Below, piece after piece: positions 6,167 to 6,386 of a DNA stretch of 6,386 bases (within the stretch, counting starts at the first letter, position 1; every line of letters begins with the position of its first letter). Source of the stretch: Acidimicrobiia bacterium (GTDB taxonomy: Bacteria > Actinomycetota > Acidimicrobiia > Acidimicrobiales > Ilumatobacteraceae). Location of the stretch: NCBI GenBank assembly GCA_013811855.1, contig JACCUL010000554.1, forward strand, positions 1 through 6,386, given 5' to 3'. The position numbers and the translations under genes are program-made. The notes under the pieces are model-generated. The model was not told the DNA's origin and made no database searches. It worked only from the letters and a program-made list of their open reading frames with translations.

Positions 6167-6386
6167 CCACGGGCGACGATCCCCCGGCGGTGGACCGCCG
6201 TGGCGTTGCCGAGGCCGGGCACACCGGTGACGAGCAGGCGGCGCGAGCCGGGCTCGGCTCGACCGATCCGCAGGTGCGGGCGACCGCGCTCGGCGCGCTG
6301 CAGCGACTGGGCGCGCTCGACGGCCCGGCGTTGGCGTCAGCGGCGACCGACGACAGCCCCGTCGTGCGGCGCCGGACCGCCCAGCT
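6163..6386 (+). CDS. HEAT-repeat protein (5' part only)
   Basis: The frame is open from GTG 6163 to the right edge, giving 74 complete codons. The start overlaps the TGA of the small membrane protein in GTGA, which favours translational coupling and this start choice. After an acidic, Gly/Ala-rich N-terminus (1-25) comes an alpha-helical repeat pattern: TDPQVRATALGALQRLGAL (about 34-52), then TDDSPVVRRRTAQ (about 62-74). The DPxVRxxAxxAL signature is typical of HEAT/armadillo-like repeats, which act as protein-binding scaffolds. Partner and function cannot be read from this fragment. A PBS-lyase-type HEAT protein is another name for the same repeat family. Confidence 0.78.
   Translation, partial: MTTGDDPPAVDRRGVAEAGHTGDEQAARAGLGSTDPQVRATALGALQRLGALDGPALASAATDDSPVVRRRTAQ

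Overview
The window is GC-rich and densely coded. The codon bias (G or C at third positions, GTG starts) and the gene content point to an actinobacterium. A three-gene minus-strand cluster fills most of it: a YlbL/Rv3194c-type PDZ-Lon protease, a DivIVA-domain protein and a UPF0182 membrane protein. An order within Acidimicrobiia is plausible from the overall flavour, but this is inference only; the window holds no rRNA or other taxonomic marker gene.

Layout from left to right. Positions 1-2762 (minus) hold a UPF0182 family protein with seven predicted membrane spans and a very large extracytoplasmic part. Its 3' end lies outside the window. After an 11-nt gap, 2774-4552 (minus) holds a 592-residue DivIVA-domain coiled-coil protein with an acidic, repeat-bearing linker and a C-terminal Cys/His cluster that looks like the C-terminus of phage minor head proteins. 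After a 47-nt gap, 4600-5865 (minus) holds a membrane-anchored PDZ plus Lon-type serine protease with an intact Ser/Lys dyad. On the plus strand, from about 5846-5873, a 106-residue (or shorter) two-span membrane protein is encoded divergently. Its stop overlaps the GTG start of a HEAT-repeat protein that runs off the right edge.

The minus-strand order is protease, DivIVA-like, UPF0182, probably one transcription unit. From memory, the protease and UPF0182 genes are neighbours in mycobacteria (Rv3194c/Rv3193c). The insertion of a DivIVA-type cytoplasmic scaffold between them suggests a cell-envelope or polar-growth role, but no function is established for the UPF0182 protein or for this DivIVA-like protein.

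The most unusual object is the DivIVA-like protein. It joins a polar-scaffold N-terminus to a module resembling the Mu gpF/SPP1 gp7 minor head protein C-terminus, in a context with no other phage genes. Smaller points of interest are two 9-bp in-frame tandem repeats in its linker, a perfect GC hairpin with a TANNNT box exactly where a leaderless promoter for this gene would sit, and divergent starts that apparently overlap near 5846-5865. No rRNA, tRNA, CRISPR array, insertion sequence or intergenic gap over 50 nt was seen.
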